Source: an uncultured Bacteroidales bacterium (GTDB lineage: Bacteria; Bacteroidota; Bacteroidia; Bacteroidales; FEN-979). From it: a stretch of 64,000 nt of DNA. Under the pieces are notes generated by a model, which was given only the letters and a program-made list of their open reading frames with translations, searched no databases and was not told the origin of the DNA. Each line of letters begins with the position of its first letter. Position 1 is the stretch's first letter. Below, piece by piece: positions 35,225 through 43,789 of the stretch. The DNA lies in assembly GCA_903959905.1 (NCBI GenBank), contig CAJBYO010000025.1, positions 19,264 through 83,263 of the forward strand, read 5' to 3'. The position numbers were made by a program, and so were the translations under genes.

Positions 35225-36565
35225 ATGAAAATCCTTTTGATCAATCCTCCGAGATCGCCGGAGAATAACATACTCAAATTTGCACCTGAAGAGGCAAAAC
35301 GCTTCATCCACAAGAAGTTGATTGGCCCTCCGCTGGGATTGCTGACCATCGCTGCAGCAGTAAAGGACCACGATGTTACCGTTTTTGATACCAAAGGTGA
35401 ATACGACCTGGTACCTGATTCCCCCTGTCTGGAGGCGTTGGTTCAAAACCTGCTTGAGAAGCACAAGCCCGACCTTGTCGGCGTAACTGTAATCACCTCT
35501 GAATTTGATTTCAGCATGGAGATCTGCCGAACAGTAAAAAACTACAACCCGGGGATACTCACCGTTGCAGGTGGACTGCATGCCACGCTTTGCCCGAACG
35601 ATTTCACAGATCCTTCATTTGATATCATCATCCCGGGGCAATGCCCCCATATTTTCAGAGAGGTTGTGAGCGCACTGGAAAGTCGCACCCCGTATGATTC
35701 AATACCCGGAATCCTGGTCAATTCAGGTGGTATGTTGACGAAGACCAAAGGAAAACCTGCAAACTGGGACAGCGCGGGTGCCGATTACCTGATGCCTGAC
35801 AGAAGTCACCTGAAACGCTGGATTGAAACCTATAAAGTCGGAAACAGCCCTTTCCCGAGTACGTATGTCTTTACTTCACTGGGGTGCCCCTATAAATGCA
35901 CTTTTTGTTCCATCTGGACCCAGTTTCGGGGGAAGTATTACCAACGTTCGGTTGAGAGCCTCATCACAGAACTGAAAAGCATTGAAGAGTACCCGGTGGT
36001 CAGATTTGCCGATGCAAATACCGTTGTGGATGAAGCCTTCATGCTTCAGTTGTTCAAAAGGATGGAAGAGGAAGGCATCCATAAGACCATTGTGATGGAT
36101 ATCAGGGCAGATGTCGCGGCAAACCGCCCCGACATTATTGAAAAACTTGCCCGTGGCGGGTTAAAAGTTGTCATTTGCGGATTTGAGTCGTTCCGTGATG
36201 AAGAGTTGAAAAAATATCATAAAGATTCGCCGGCCATTGATAACCAGGAAGCGGTAAAAGTATTTGAGCAAAACGGGATCATGGTGCGGGGAAATTATGT
36301 AATTCCGCCGGACTACAATCATAAGGATTTTGAGGCGCTTTCAGAATATGCCGACCGTAACCGGGTGGTATACGCAGGGTATACAATCCTGACACCAATG
36401 CCGGGAACTGTATATTATCAACAGGTTAAAAATGATATAGTTGATAACGATTACCGGAAGTATAACTTCTTTAATTCGGTGATGAAGACCACATTGCCGC
36501 ATGATGAGTTTCATACGAGGGTAGGGAGTTTGTGGCTGATTAAAAAGGGGACGGATGTGATTTAG
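35225..36565 (+). CDS. B12-binding-domain radical SAM enzyme (2 of 4)
   Basis: 446 aa. The N-terminal B12-binding-like domain (1-150: ILLINPPRSP, PDLVGVTVIT, LTVAGGLHAT) precedes the radical SAM barrel with CPYKCTFC (Cys221, 225, 228) after SLG, and VVICGFESF as in BchE/HpnP-type enzymes. DxHxxG is absent from the B12 domain. It starts divergently from the glycosyltransferase gene across 154 bp; TAATTTTG (35213-35220) lies directly before its ATG. Its TAG stop is followed at once by a GTGACNN tandem array. Function probably methylation or ring/C-C bond formation on the acyl chain; not assignable further. Confidence 0.9.
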   Translation: MKILLINPPRSPENNILKFAPEEAKRFIHKKLIGPPLGLLTIAAAVKDHDVTVFDTKGEYDLVPDSPCLEALVQNLLEKHKPDLVGVTVITSEFDFSMEICRTVKNYNPGILTVAGGLHATLCPNDFTDPSFDIIIPGQCPHIFREVVSALESRTPYDSIPGILVNSGGMLTKTKGKPANWDSAGADYLMPDRSHLKRWIETYKVGNSPFPSTYVFTSLGCPYKCTFCSIWTQFRGKYYQRSVESLITELKSIEEYPVVRFADANTVVDEAFMLQLFKRMEEEGIHKTIVMDIRADVAANRPDIIEKLARGGLKVVICGFESFRDEELKKYHKDSPAIDNQEAVKVFEQNGIMVRGNYVIPPDYNHKDFEALSEYADRNRVVYAGYTILTPMPGTVYYQQVKNDIVDNDYRKYNFFNSVMKTTLPHDEFHTRVGSLWLIKKGTDVI

Positions 36566-36566
36566 C

Positions 36567-36626
36567 GTGACGCGTGACGCGTGACAGGTGACAGGTGACG
36601 CGTGACGGGTGACGCGTGACGGGTGA
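36567..36626 (+). repeat. 7-bp tandem array (GTGACNN), 8 units
   Basis: Eight GTGACNN units (NN = GC, GC, AG, AG, GC, GG, GC, GG) and a partial ninth start 1 bp after the stop of the radical SAM gene at 35225-36565. The same unit recurs in opposite orientation at 42140-42230. Confidence 0.95.
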
Positions 36627-36653
36627 ATGAAGAATGAACAATTACTGAGGTCA

Positions 36654-38090
36654 ATGAAAAGGGTTTTGCTGGTTAATACGAACATGGAAAGGGCGCCGTA
36701 TCCTGTGCCGCCTTTGGGGTTGTGCATGCTTGCCACCGTGCTTCAGGAGACATACAATGTGAGGATTTACGACGGGGTGTTTGATGAGGGGAGCGGACTT
36801 GTATCAATGGTCCGGGAATTTAAGCCTGATTTTATTGGTTTCAGCATCCGGAACATTGATGATGTGGTGATGGACCGGGAGATTTTTTACGTGAAGGATA
36901 TTGTACAAAAGTTTATTGAACCTGTGAGGTTTGTAACTGACGTTCCAATCATTCTGGGTGGGAGCGGATTCAGTATTTTCCCGGTTGATGTGATGAAAAT
37001 GACCGGGGCAGATTTCGGGATTGTCGGAGAGGCGGAAGAACTGCTGCCGGAACTGCTTTCCAGGTTATGTAACGGGTTGACAACAGATGACATGCCCAAC
37101 CTGGTCAAATACGGGGGTTCACAGGTACAAGCAGGGAATAAATACTCATTTTCCAAACCGGCCACACAGCGATTTCCAGAAATTGATAAATGGGTGGATT
37201 TTACACCGTATAAAGCCAAAGGTGTCTATTCTGTGCAAACCAAACGCGGTTGTTCTCATGGATGCATCTATTGTACATATCCGTTGATTGAAGGCAGGAA
37301 ATTCAGAACGCGATCCCCATCGGCAATTGTTGATGAAATTGAGCAGGCGCATCAGCGGCTGGGAAATGTGATGTTTGAATTCGTGGATTCAACATTCAAC
37401 GATCCCAGGGGCCATGCAGAATCCATATGCAGGGAGATCATCAGCAGGAAAATCAAAGTGAAACTGAGGACAATGGGTATCAACCCGCGACATGTCAGTG
37501 AAGAGCTTTTCGAACTCATGCAACGTGCAGGTTTTGTGCAGATCGACGCAACTCCCGACAGTGCATCACCCTCAGTCCTGCATCTCCTCGACAAAGGCTT
37601 TGGCCTTGACCATATCGAACGGATGGCCGGCATGATCAGCAAATTCAACATCCCTACCATGTGGTTTTTCCTGTTTGGCGGGCCTGGTGAAACGGAGGGG
37701 ACATTCAATGAAACCCTTGATTTTATTGATAAATTCGTTAATCCTGCCGACCTGGTATACATGAATGCCGGGCTCAGGATCTACCCTGGCACACCACTAT
37801 ATTCCATGTCTGTCCGTGAAGGCAGGTTCACACATTCCGACTCAGTATTTCAGCCACCTGCATATTACTATTCCGATAAAATCACCAAGGGGCACCTCGA
37901 CCACCTGATCCGTAAAGCGTCGCGCAGCAGGCACAATTGTCTTCATGCGCTTGAGACAGCGCCATCGCCGGAAATGATCTCTGAAGCCCTGGAAATGCGC
38001 AAAAATCATGGCCTTGACGAGCCCATGTTCAGAACTTTGCTGCGACTTCGGGCAAACTGGATGGCGGAGGGGAAATTAAAAACGGATTAA
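36654..38090 (+). CDS. B12-binding-domain radical SAM enzyme (3 of 4)
   Basis: Start chosen at ATG 36654 (MKRVLLVNTNMERAPYPVPPLG outline; 478 aa), preceded by TGAGG 6 bp upstream. Residues 1-150 form the B12-binding-like domain (PDFIGFSIRN, IILGGSGFS, GIVGEAEE); the cluster motif is CSHGCIYC (Cys200, 204, 207) and WFFLFGGPGET follows in the barrel. Its stop shares TTAA with the stop of the minus-strand acyltransferase-like gene (4-bp convergent overlap). It belongs by position to the acyl-chain pathway; the reaction cannot be deduced. Confidence 0.9.
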   Translation: MKRVLLVNTNMERAPYPVPPLGLCMLATVLQETYNVRIYDGVFDEGSGLVSMVREFKPDFIGFSIRNIDDVVMDREIFYVKDIVQKFIEPVRFVTDVPIILGGSGFSIFPVDVMKMTGADFGIVGEAEELLPELLSRLCNGLTTDDMPNLVKYGGSQVQAGNKYSFSKPATQRFPEIDKWVDFTPYKAKGVYSVQTKRGCSHGCIYCTYPLIEGRKFRTRSPSAIVDEIEQAHQRLGNVMFEFVDSTFNDPRGHAESICREIISRKIKVKLRTMGINPRHVSEELFELMQRAGFVQIDATPDSASPSVLHLLDKGFGLDHIERMAGMISKFNIPTMWFFLFGGPGETEGTFNETLDFIDKFVNPADLVYMNAGLRIYPGTPLYSMSVREGRFTHSDSVFQPPAYYYSDKITKGHLDHLIRKASRSRHNCLHALETAPSPEMISEALEMRKNHGLDEPMFRTLLRLRANWMAEGKLKTD

Positions 38091-39004
38091 TCGGAAGAAG
38101 CAGGAGGTATGGCGTTCAGGGTGTAAAAATTCCTTGCACCCTCAATAAACCTGGCATTCTTTGCCAGTCCTTTGGACGGTCCGCATTCAATGAAGTGTGA
38201 AACACCATGGCCAAGCAGCGCCTGCATCGTATTGAACCAGTTCAGCGGGTAATACAGGTTCCTTACCAATTCGGCAGCAACCATTCGTGGGTTTGTCAGG
38301 AGAGCCTGATCAACCAGGGAAATAACGGGGGTTTGTGGTGAACCAATGTCGAGTTTGCCCAGATTGTCGGCAAAATCCATTGCTCCTGCTTTAAGTTCAC
38401 TTGAATGGTAGGGTATTGATACTGAAAGGTCACGGGTATTCAGCGCTCCTTCTTCCTTCGCAAGTTTCAGCAGCTGATGAACCTCGGCCCGGCGTCCGGA
38501 AATTACGAATGAATGGGAGGCATTCTGGTTGGTAATTTCAATGCTGAAGGCCGATTTGTCGATAAGTGTCTCGATGTCCTTTCTGTCAAGCCCTATCAGG
38601 GTTCCCATCGTATATTCTGCTCCGGGGAGAGATTTCAAAAGTGAGCCATGGGCAAGCCTTATCAGTGTCAAACCTGTTTCAAACGATACCGCGCCACCGT
38701 CAAAAAGAGCGGCGTAAATGCCCATGCTGTAGCCTGCGGTAAACCCGGGCGATAAACCGTTGTTTCTCAGTAACGAAGAGGCGGCACAGCTGTAAATGTA
38801 GGTAATGTACTGGGTGCGTAGTTCATCATCATGGAAAGCCCTGTTTTCAAATGTGAACTGAGCAAGTTCCTGGTCGGTATGGCTGGCGGCCTTGAAAAGT
38901 AATTCACTGAAATACTGGTCAAATCCGGGCATAGTTTGCCCTGGATGATCGGCATAATCGTTTGTAAAGGCCGGAAAAACGAATGCTAAATGATGGTCTT
39001 GCAA
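38087..39004 (-). CDS. FabD-like acyltransferase with altered active site
   Basis: 305 aa, opening with TTG at 39004 (stop codon 18 bp upstream, next ATG too far in). The fold is that of malonyl-CoA:ACP transacylases: GYSMG with the nucleophile Ser93, SIPYHS with His200, FIECGPSKGL near the end. Three usual features are changed: the N-terminal GQGSQ oxyanion motif is absent (FPAFTND), GHSxG is GYSMG, and the Arg that binds the malonyl carboxylate is missing (IRLAHGSLL). It may move or hydrolyse a non-carboxylated acyl group. 15 bp behind an ACP gene, last of the right-half operon. Confidence 0.85.
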   Translation of the reverse strand: MQDHHLAFVFPAFTNDYADHPGQTMPGFDQYFSELLFKAASHTDQELAQFTFENRAFHDDELRTQYITYIYSCAASSLLRNNGLSPGFTAGYSMGIYAALFDGGAVSFETGLTLIRLAHGSLLKSLPGAEYTMGTLIGLDRKDIETLIDKSAFSIEITNQNASHSFVISGRRAEVHQLLKLAKEEGALNTRDLSVSIPYHSSELKAGAMDFADNLGKLDIGSPQTPVISLVDQALLTNPRMVAAELVRNLYYPLNWFNTMQALLGHGVSHFIECGPSKGLAKNARFIEGARNFYTLNAIPPASSD

Positions 39005-39019
39005 ATCTGTTTCAGCAGG

Positions 39020-39328
39020 TTATTGATCAATTTCAAGAAGCCGGTTTTCATGTTCAATGATAAGCAGTTGCATGTCAATCAGTTGTCCGATCGTTGCAAC
39101 CGGGTGTTTGACTGCATACTTCCCGATCACTTTCAGTTCAATGTCAAGCTGGTACTTTTTCTTGAATATCTCAATCAGTTCCAGGAACATCAGTGAATCA
39201 CCGTCAAGGTCATTGATGATACTGGTATTGCTGTTTATGCTGGCAAGGTCAACTTCACATTCATCGGCAAAAAAACTGTAAACGATCTCTTTGACTTCGT
39301 TCCTTATTTTATCTGTAATTGGGGCCAT
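39020..39328 (-). CDS. Acyl carrier protein (right-half operon)
   Basis: 102 aa. The 4'-phosphopantetheine site is Ser45 in LDGDSLMFLELIE. The acidic helices and length fit a type II ACP. It lies 46 bp after the KAS II gene and 15 bp before the FabD-like gene, the classical arrangement of a fatty-acid/polyketide chain-building set. Its sequence differs clearly from the ACP at 16017, so two carrier proteins probably serve different stages. Confidence 0.93.
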   Translation of the reverse strand: MAPITDKIRNEVKEIVYSFFADECEVDLASINSNTSIINDLDGDSLMFLELIEIFKKKYQLDIELKVIGKYAVKHPVATIGQLIDMQLLIIEHENRLLEIDQ

Positions 39329-39374
39329 TTTATCTTAACTTTAAGTTGCAAAAATATGATTTTTTTGCAAAATG

Positions 39375-40595
39375 TCAGTCCCGGTACTTTTTCAGCACAA
39401 GGGTTGCATTATGCCCTCCAAACCCAAATGAATTGGTGAGTGCAACGTTGAAATCCGATTTCCTTGATTTATTCGGCACATAGTCAAGGTCAAGGTCAGG
39501 ATCAGGGTGATCGTAGTTAATGGTAGGGGGCAGGATGCCGTTTTTGAGTGCCAGTGCGGTAATGATGGCTTCAATGGCCCCTGCTGCGCCTATGGTATGT
39601 CCAAGCATGGATTTGGAAGAAGAAACAGGAATTTGACGTGCCCCGTCACCGAATACCTGCCTGATGGCCATCGTTTCGTAACGGTCGTTTAATTCGGTTG
39701 ATGTTCCGTGCGCATTGATGTATCCTACTTCATCTTTTTTTATTCCTGCATTTTTCAACGCCAGCTCCAGTGTTTTAGCCATCCCTTCACCGTCCTTCAT
39801 CGGGGCCATGATGTTGTAGCCTTCACTGGTCAGCCCGCAGCCTGCTATTTCTGCGTATATGGCCGTATTCCGGGCAATGGCATGCTCCTTGCCTTCAAGC
39901 ACGAGAACACCTGCTCCTTCGCCGATTACAAACCCGTCGCGGTCAAGGGAAAAGGGTTTGCTTGCCTTTTCAGGGGGATCGTTAGCCACCGACAAAGCGT
40001 ATAATGCATTGAATCCCTGGATCTCTTCAAAATTGATGATGGAATCAGCGCCGCCGACGATTACAACATCGGCCTGTCCGCTTTTGATCATCTCATATCC
40101 AAAAGCAATGGCATATGCTGAGGATGCACAAGCTGTATTGACTGAAAATGAAGGTCCTTGCAACTGGTACTCCAGCGATATCCAGGCGGGCATGGAGTTG
40201 GTCATTGACTTGAAAACTGTGTTCTGGATGGTTGTATCTTTTTCGGAGCTTGAGTTCCCCGTGTTGACAACCCCCATCACCACTCCGCATCTGGCGCGAT
40301 CGAGCAGATTAAAATCTATTCCGGCATCAGTTACAGCAATTTTTGCAGCGGTTATACACATCCGCGTAACCCTTGTCATCTGGCTGGCGGCACGTTTCTT
40401 TATCAGGTTCCTGGATAATTCATCAAAGGCGGGAGGCACTTCGGCGGCTACACGGGTTGCCAGGGTACCGGCATCAAAATGGGTTATTTCTTTTACCCCG
40501 CTTTTACCGGCAACAATATTTTCCCAGTTTTCTTCCAATGATAAACCCAGGGAGGAGATCAGGCCCATCCCAGTGATAACAACTTCTTTTGACAT
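39375..40595 (-). CDS. Beta-ketoacyl-ACP synthase II (FabF-type)
   Basis: Start chosen at ATG 40595 (MSKEVVITGMG, 406 aa). Catalytic triad intact: Cys156 in NTACASSA, His296 in NAHGTSTE, His333 in LGHTIGAAG, with SFGFGGHNA at the end. It would extend an ACP-bound acyl chain by decarboxylative condensation with malonyl-ACP. It has no neighbouring second KS or chain-length-factor-like subunit, unlike aryl-polyene clusters. It is the only condensing enzyme here with a complete active site, so it probably does the chain building. Confidence 0.95.
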   Translation of the reverse strand: MSKEVVITGMGLISSLGLSLEENWENIVAGKSGVKEITHFDAGTLATRVAAEVPPAFDELSRNLIKKRAASQMTRVTRMCITAAKIAVTDAGIDFNLLDRARCGVVMGVVNTGNSSSEKDTTIQNTVFKSMTNSMPAWISLEYQLQGPSFSVNTACASSAYAIAFGYEMIKSGQADVVIVGGADSIINFEEIQGFNALYALSVANDPPEKASKPFSLDRDGFVIGEGAGVLVLEGKEHAIARNTAIYAEIAGCGLTSEGYNIMAPMKDGEGMAKTLELALKNAGIKKDEVGYINAHGTSTELNDRYETMAIRQVFGDGARQIPVSSSKSMLGHTIGAAGAIEAIITALALKNGILPPTINYDHPDPDLDLDYVPNKSRKSDFNVALTNSFGFGGHNATLVLKKYRD

Positions 40596-40603
40596 GGAAC
40601 GAT

Positions 40604-40996
40604 CTATTTTTGTAAACTCTTTGCCCACCTGCAAATCATGTCCACTTCAGCCTGGGTAGGAACATCACCGGGATTTTTAGCACGCCATTTTTTAGGAGGC
40701 ATGGCGCTTTTGGTCAGCTCCTTGCACATGGTATTGGCTTTATTGAACTGCTTTTCGGAATCATATTTATCCCAGGAGGAGAAATTGACCTTACCCTTTG
40801 CCATGAAATTCCCATCATCGGCATGACAGTCCATGCATGCTTTCTTAATGATTTTATGAATGCTGTCGGGAAGCGGAGTTCCGGGGCCGGGGGCGTTGCC
40901 TTTTGCGGAACCGGTAACAGTTTGAGGGTTGAAAGCGAATGTAAAGGCAAGAAACACACTCACTGCGATGAGTGCTATGGAGGTTAACTTTTTCAT
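40604..40996 (-). CDS. Secreted heme-binding-domain protein (single c-type heme site)
   Basis: Start chosen at ATG 40996 (MKKLTSIALIAVSVFLAFTF, 130 aa); the longer frame has no coding support. A signal peptide precedes one c-type heme motif CMDCH, with AKGKVNFSSWDKYD and MPPKKW following, the pattern of the small Bacteroidota Haem_bd domain with a probable Met ligand. It would be a periplasmic electron carrier. Its place between 3-hydroxyacyl-CoA dehydrogenase and KAS II genes is unusual for chain-building enzymes, which are cytoplasmic. A candidate promoter lies at 41019-41046. Confidence 0.88.
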   Translation of the reverse strand: MKKLTSIALIAVSVFLAFTFAFNPQTVTGSAKGNAPGPGTPLPDSIHKIIKKACMDCHADDGNFMAKGKVNFSSWDKYDSEKQFNKANTMCKELTKSAMPPKKWRAKNPGDVPTQAEVDMICRWAKSLQK

Positions 40997-41018
40997 GGTT
41001 TTTACGATTATTATGCTA

Positions 41019-41046
41019 CAAAGATAAGATGAAATATACAGGCAAA
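41019..41046 (-). promoter_or_regulatory. Possible internal promoter before the heme protein/KAS/ACP genes
   Basis: On the minus strand TTTG (41043-41046) and TATCTTTG (41019-41026) are 16 bp apart, slightly short of the usual 19. The ATG at 40996 lies 23 bp downstream. Confidence 0.4.
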
Positions 41047-41066
41047 GTAATATATTTTTTGTATTC

Positions 41067-42095
41067 TTAACCAGGCGGCCAAGCCGGAATGTCAAAATAT
41101 TCCCTGATAGCAAAGTTTGCATCTTCAGGCGATATGTTGGCAGCCGTTGCGAAATTCCCGGCAGATTCAATCCAGACTTCACGCAGTTGTTGAATAATTT
41201 GCTCTTTGTAATAAGAATCTTTAACAGGCACAATCTCCAGTGGATAGTCGTAAAACCCCGCCTGTGTTCTGACTCCAAGCCGTCCTTTTGACACAAGATC
41301 ATCCAGGACATTTATCAGTGGTTCATAATGAAAATACCGAGGGTAGGAGCGTGTGTAGTTTTTGACAGAGGTCAGCATGGTGTCAAGGCCCACACTGTCA
41401 AAAAAATCAAATATGCCGAATGGGAACAGGTTCTCCTTCACCATTTGATCCATTTGCCGGTATGTGCAACGGCCTGCATCCACAAACAGGAAGGCTTCGT
41501 TCTGAACATCAAGCATTATCCTGTTTAAAATGAAGCTGCAGTCTTCTCCAAGTTTGATGTGCCGCCTGTTGATTCTATCCAGAAATGACTCAATGACCAG
41601 GATTGTTTCATCGAATGTTCGTGATGTCACGGTTAACTCAACGATATTCTTCAGCTGAACAGGATAGAAGAAATGGAGTCCTACAGTTGTGAATACCCGG
41701 TGTCCGGGTGGAGAAAGTTCGGATGGATTAAACGATGAAGAGTTTGTGGCAAAAATTGCATCCTCTTTTATGCATTTGTCAAGGGATGACAACAACTCCC
41801 TTTTAAGTGTTTTTAATTCCGGCAGCGCTTCAATGATCAGATCACAATCGCTTAAAGAATTAAGATCCCTTGAAATCACTGTCCTTTCAAGGAGTTCAAA
41901 CCTGGCCGGGTTAATGATGCCTGCGTCAAGTGACCGTCTTATTTTTTTGTCGAATTGCCTGTTAATTTTATCAACATCTGAACCGGGACTGCTGACCAGA
42001 GTCAGTTCAAAACCAAAATCCATCAGATAGTTAAAAATGCCGGTTCCCATCTTTCCCGCCCCAACAATACCGACCTTGTTTATTTCCTTTATCAT
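41067..42095 (-). CDS. 3-hydroxyacyl-CoA dehydrogenase
   Basis: Start chosen at ATG 42095 (MIKEINKVGIVGAGKMG, 342 aa). N-terminal NAD-binding motif GAGKMG, catalytic-region motifs ATNSSSF and LHFFYPV (the family usually has HFFNP), and the C-terminal helical 3HCDH domain (FILNRIMLDVQNEA, FPFGIFDFFDSVGLD). It interconverts 3-hydroxyacyl and 3-ketoacyl thioesters with NAD(H). As no FabG-type ketoreductase lies inside the locus, it may supply that step. 115 bp separate it from the preceding radical SAM gene, filled largely by a tandem array. Confidence 0.9.
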   Translation of the reverse strand: MIKEINKVGIVGAGKMGTGIFNYLMDFGFELTLVSSPGSDVDKINRQFDKKIRRSLDAGIINPARFELLERTVISRDLNSLSDCDLIIEALPELKTLKRELLSSLDKCIKEDAIFATNSSSFNPSELSPPGHRVFTTVGLHFFYPVQLKNIVELTVTSRTFDETILVIESFLDRINRRHIKLGEDCSFILNRIMLDVQNEAFLFVDAGRCTYRQMDQMVKENLFPFGIFDFFDSVGLDTMLTSVKNYTRSYPRYFHYEPLINVLDDLVSKGRLGVRTQAGFYDYPLEIVPVKDSYYKEQIIQQLREVWIESAGNFATAANISPEDANFAIREYFDIPAWPPG

Positions 42096-42139
42096 AACCA
42101 ACTTGTAATTGTACCCTCCCTGAACAAATGACCTCACCC

Positions 42140-42230
42140 GTCACTTGTCACGCGTCACCAGTCACCCGTCACCCGTCACCCGTCACGCGTCACCTGTCAC
42201 GCGTCACCCGTCACGCGTCACCCGTCACGC
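42140..42230 (-). repeat. 7-bp tandem array (GTGACNN on the minus strand), 13 units
   Basis: Thirteen units, written GTCACNN on the plus strand. The stop codon of the radical SAM gene (42211-42213) lies inside the array, so its last six codons (GVTGDA) are repeat-derived. It is the inverted counterpart of the array at 36567-36626. Confidence 0.95.
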
Positions 42231-43782
42231 CCCAAGCTCCCTTATCCTGCTCCCCGACAATTCGCCTGTACTCATCCATATTCCTCCAGTGTGCCCTGAT
42301 GTGCCTGTTATACCCCAGCATGGAGAGCATGAATCCAAGTCCTTTGTCGATGGCTATCTGTTTGGTTCGTATGAGGTTGATGATAAATCTGAAAAGTTTC
42401 CGGCGTTCGGGATCACGGGTCAGGACGAACTCCCTGAAGGTGATCCACGACAAGCGGGCTTTCATAAATGCAGAAATATCACCACCCGGCCGGGTAAAAG
42501 CCCCGTTGCTTAACAAGGCTTCACCTTTTTTCCTGATCGTTTCAAAGCTGTATAGCCTGGTCACAGTCTCCATGTACTTCTCAAATATCTCAACCTGCGA
42601 CATGTTCATGTAATGCAGGGTGGGGAAGTGGCCGACACCAAGTTCAGGATCACAGGCAAACAGCCTGCCCTCTTCCTTTAGTTTTCGGTGGGTTTCTGTT
42701 CCCGGTGGGGCATTCAGCAGGTGAAGGTTCACATTTGGCAGATTGTGGGCCATGGTGAAATCAAAAATTCTGTCAAACTCATCCAACGTATCATTATCAA
42801 ATCCAACCACAAAGCTGGCATTGATGTGGATGCCGGCAGCATGGATTTTTCTGATGGCCTCGCCGTATATGCTTCCGCCGCGGTTATGGTGTTTTTGCGA
42901 TTCATCCAGGCTGGCCGGGTTCAGTGATTCAAAACCTACAAGTATGTTAAAACATCCTGCTTCCGCCATCAGGCCAAGGAGTTCCTCATCGGTTGCAACA
43001 TCAAGGCTGCACATGCATCCCCACGAAATTTTCAGCGGGATGATGGCCCGCATCAGCTCTTTTGCGTATTTTTTATTGATGGTCAGATTGTCATCGACAA
43101 AGAAAAAATACTTGCTGGGTGCCGCTTTGATCTCCTCCACCACATTTTCAATATCACGGTAGCGCATCTTCCGGCCGAAGTTCTTTGAAACCAGGCAGAA
43201 GTCACAGTTGAACGGGCATCCCCGCGAAACCTGGATGGCAACCTGGAAGATCCTGTTCATATTCACCAGGTCCCAGCGTGGCGGTTTCTGCGACTTGTAA
43301 GGAACATATGTTTCAGATTCATAAACGGGTTTCAGGCATCCATCCTCAAAATCGGCCAGTGCCTGTTCCCATTTGCCTTCTGCTTCGCCGGCAATGACAC
43401 AGTCCCCGTGTTTCAGGGCCTCTTCCTGCATAAATGAGGCATAGGGGCCACCGTAGATCACCTTGCTCCCCAGCGCCTTGTAATGGTCGCCCAGTTCAAA
43501 TGCCCGTTTTCCAGTTGCAGCGAGTGTTGTGATGCCAACAACATCAGGAGTTACACTTTTTGGGAGTTCCTCTATCTCTTCGTCAAAGATCTTGATATCG
43601 TAATAATCCGGAGTCAGGGATGCAATCGTTGGCAATGCCAGCGGGATCATCAGTCTCCGCTTGCCAAACATCTTTGCCATTTCACTGTGGGCAGGATAGT
43701 TCACAAACCGCTGACGCGGAGAAATAAGGAATAATGTATATCTTTTTAATTCAGTCAATCTAACTTGATTTTTAATTATCAC
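42211..43782 (-). CDS. B12-binding-domain radical SAM enzyme (4 of 4)
   Basis: 523 aa with a GTG start at 43782, 7 bp after the KAS III-like gene. The B12-binding-like N-domain (DYYDIKIFDEEIEEL, PDVVGITTLA, VIYGGPYASF, IAGEAEG) lacks DxHxxG. The radical SAM motif is CPFNCDFC (Cys189, 193, 196). The C-terminal 120 residues are helical and basic, resembling the DUF4070-type tail of hopanoid- and bacteriochlorophyll-type radical SAM enzymes. Its N-domain is similar to that of the enzyme at 24858. Embedded among acyl-chain genes, it probably acts on the acyl thioester. The C-terminus runs into a 7-bp tandem array. Confidence 0.9.
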   Translation of the reverse strand: MIIKNQVRLTELKRYTLFLISPRQRFVNYPAHSEMAKMFGKRRLMIPLALPTIASLTPDYYDIKIFDEEIEELPKSVTPDVVGITTLAATGKRAFELGDHYKALGSKVIYGGPYASFMQEEALKHGDCVIAGEAEGKWEQALADFEDGCLKPVYESETYVPYKSQKPPRWDLVNMNRIFQVAIQVSRGCPFNCDFCLVSKNFGRKMRYRDIENVVEEIKAAPSKYFFFVDDNLTINKKYAKELMRAIIPLKISWGCMCSLDVATDEELLGLMAEAGCFNILVGFESLNPASLDESQKHHNRGGSIYGEAIRKIHAAGIHINASFVVGFDNDTLDEFDRIFDFTMAHNLPNVNLHLLNAPPGTETHRKLKEEGRLFACDPELGVGHFPTLHYMNMSQVEIFEKYMETVTRLYSFETIRKKGEALLSNGAFTRPGGDISAFMKARLSWITFREFVLTRDPERRKLFRFIINLIRTKQIAIDKGLGFMLSMLGYNRHIRAHWRNMDEYRRIVGEQDKGAWGVTGDA

Positions 43783-43789
43783 TCACCAC

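Noticed and set aside
39859..40659. 266-aa plus-strand frame opposite KAS II
   Set aside because: It is antisense to a complete KAS II gene with intact motifs.
40997..41311. N-terminal extension of the heme protein
   Set aside because: The 105 extra residues overlap the end of 3-hydroxyacyl-CoA dehydrogenase and place the signal peptide internally.
42140..42230. CRISPR-like repeats
   Set aside because: Units are 7 bp and contiguous, with no spacers.
42128..42613. Plus-strand open frame with repeated SPVTRH-like residues
   Set aside because: It is a translation of the 7-bp tandem array and the antisense of the radical SAM gene.
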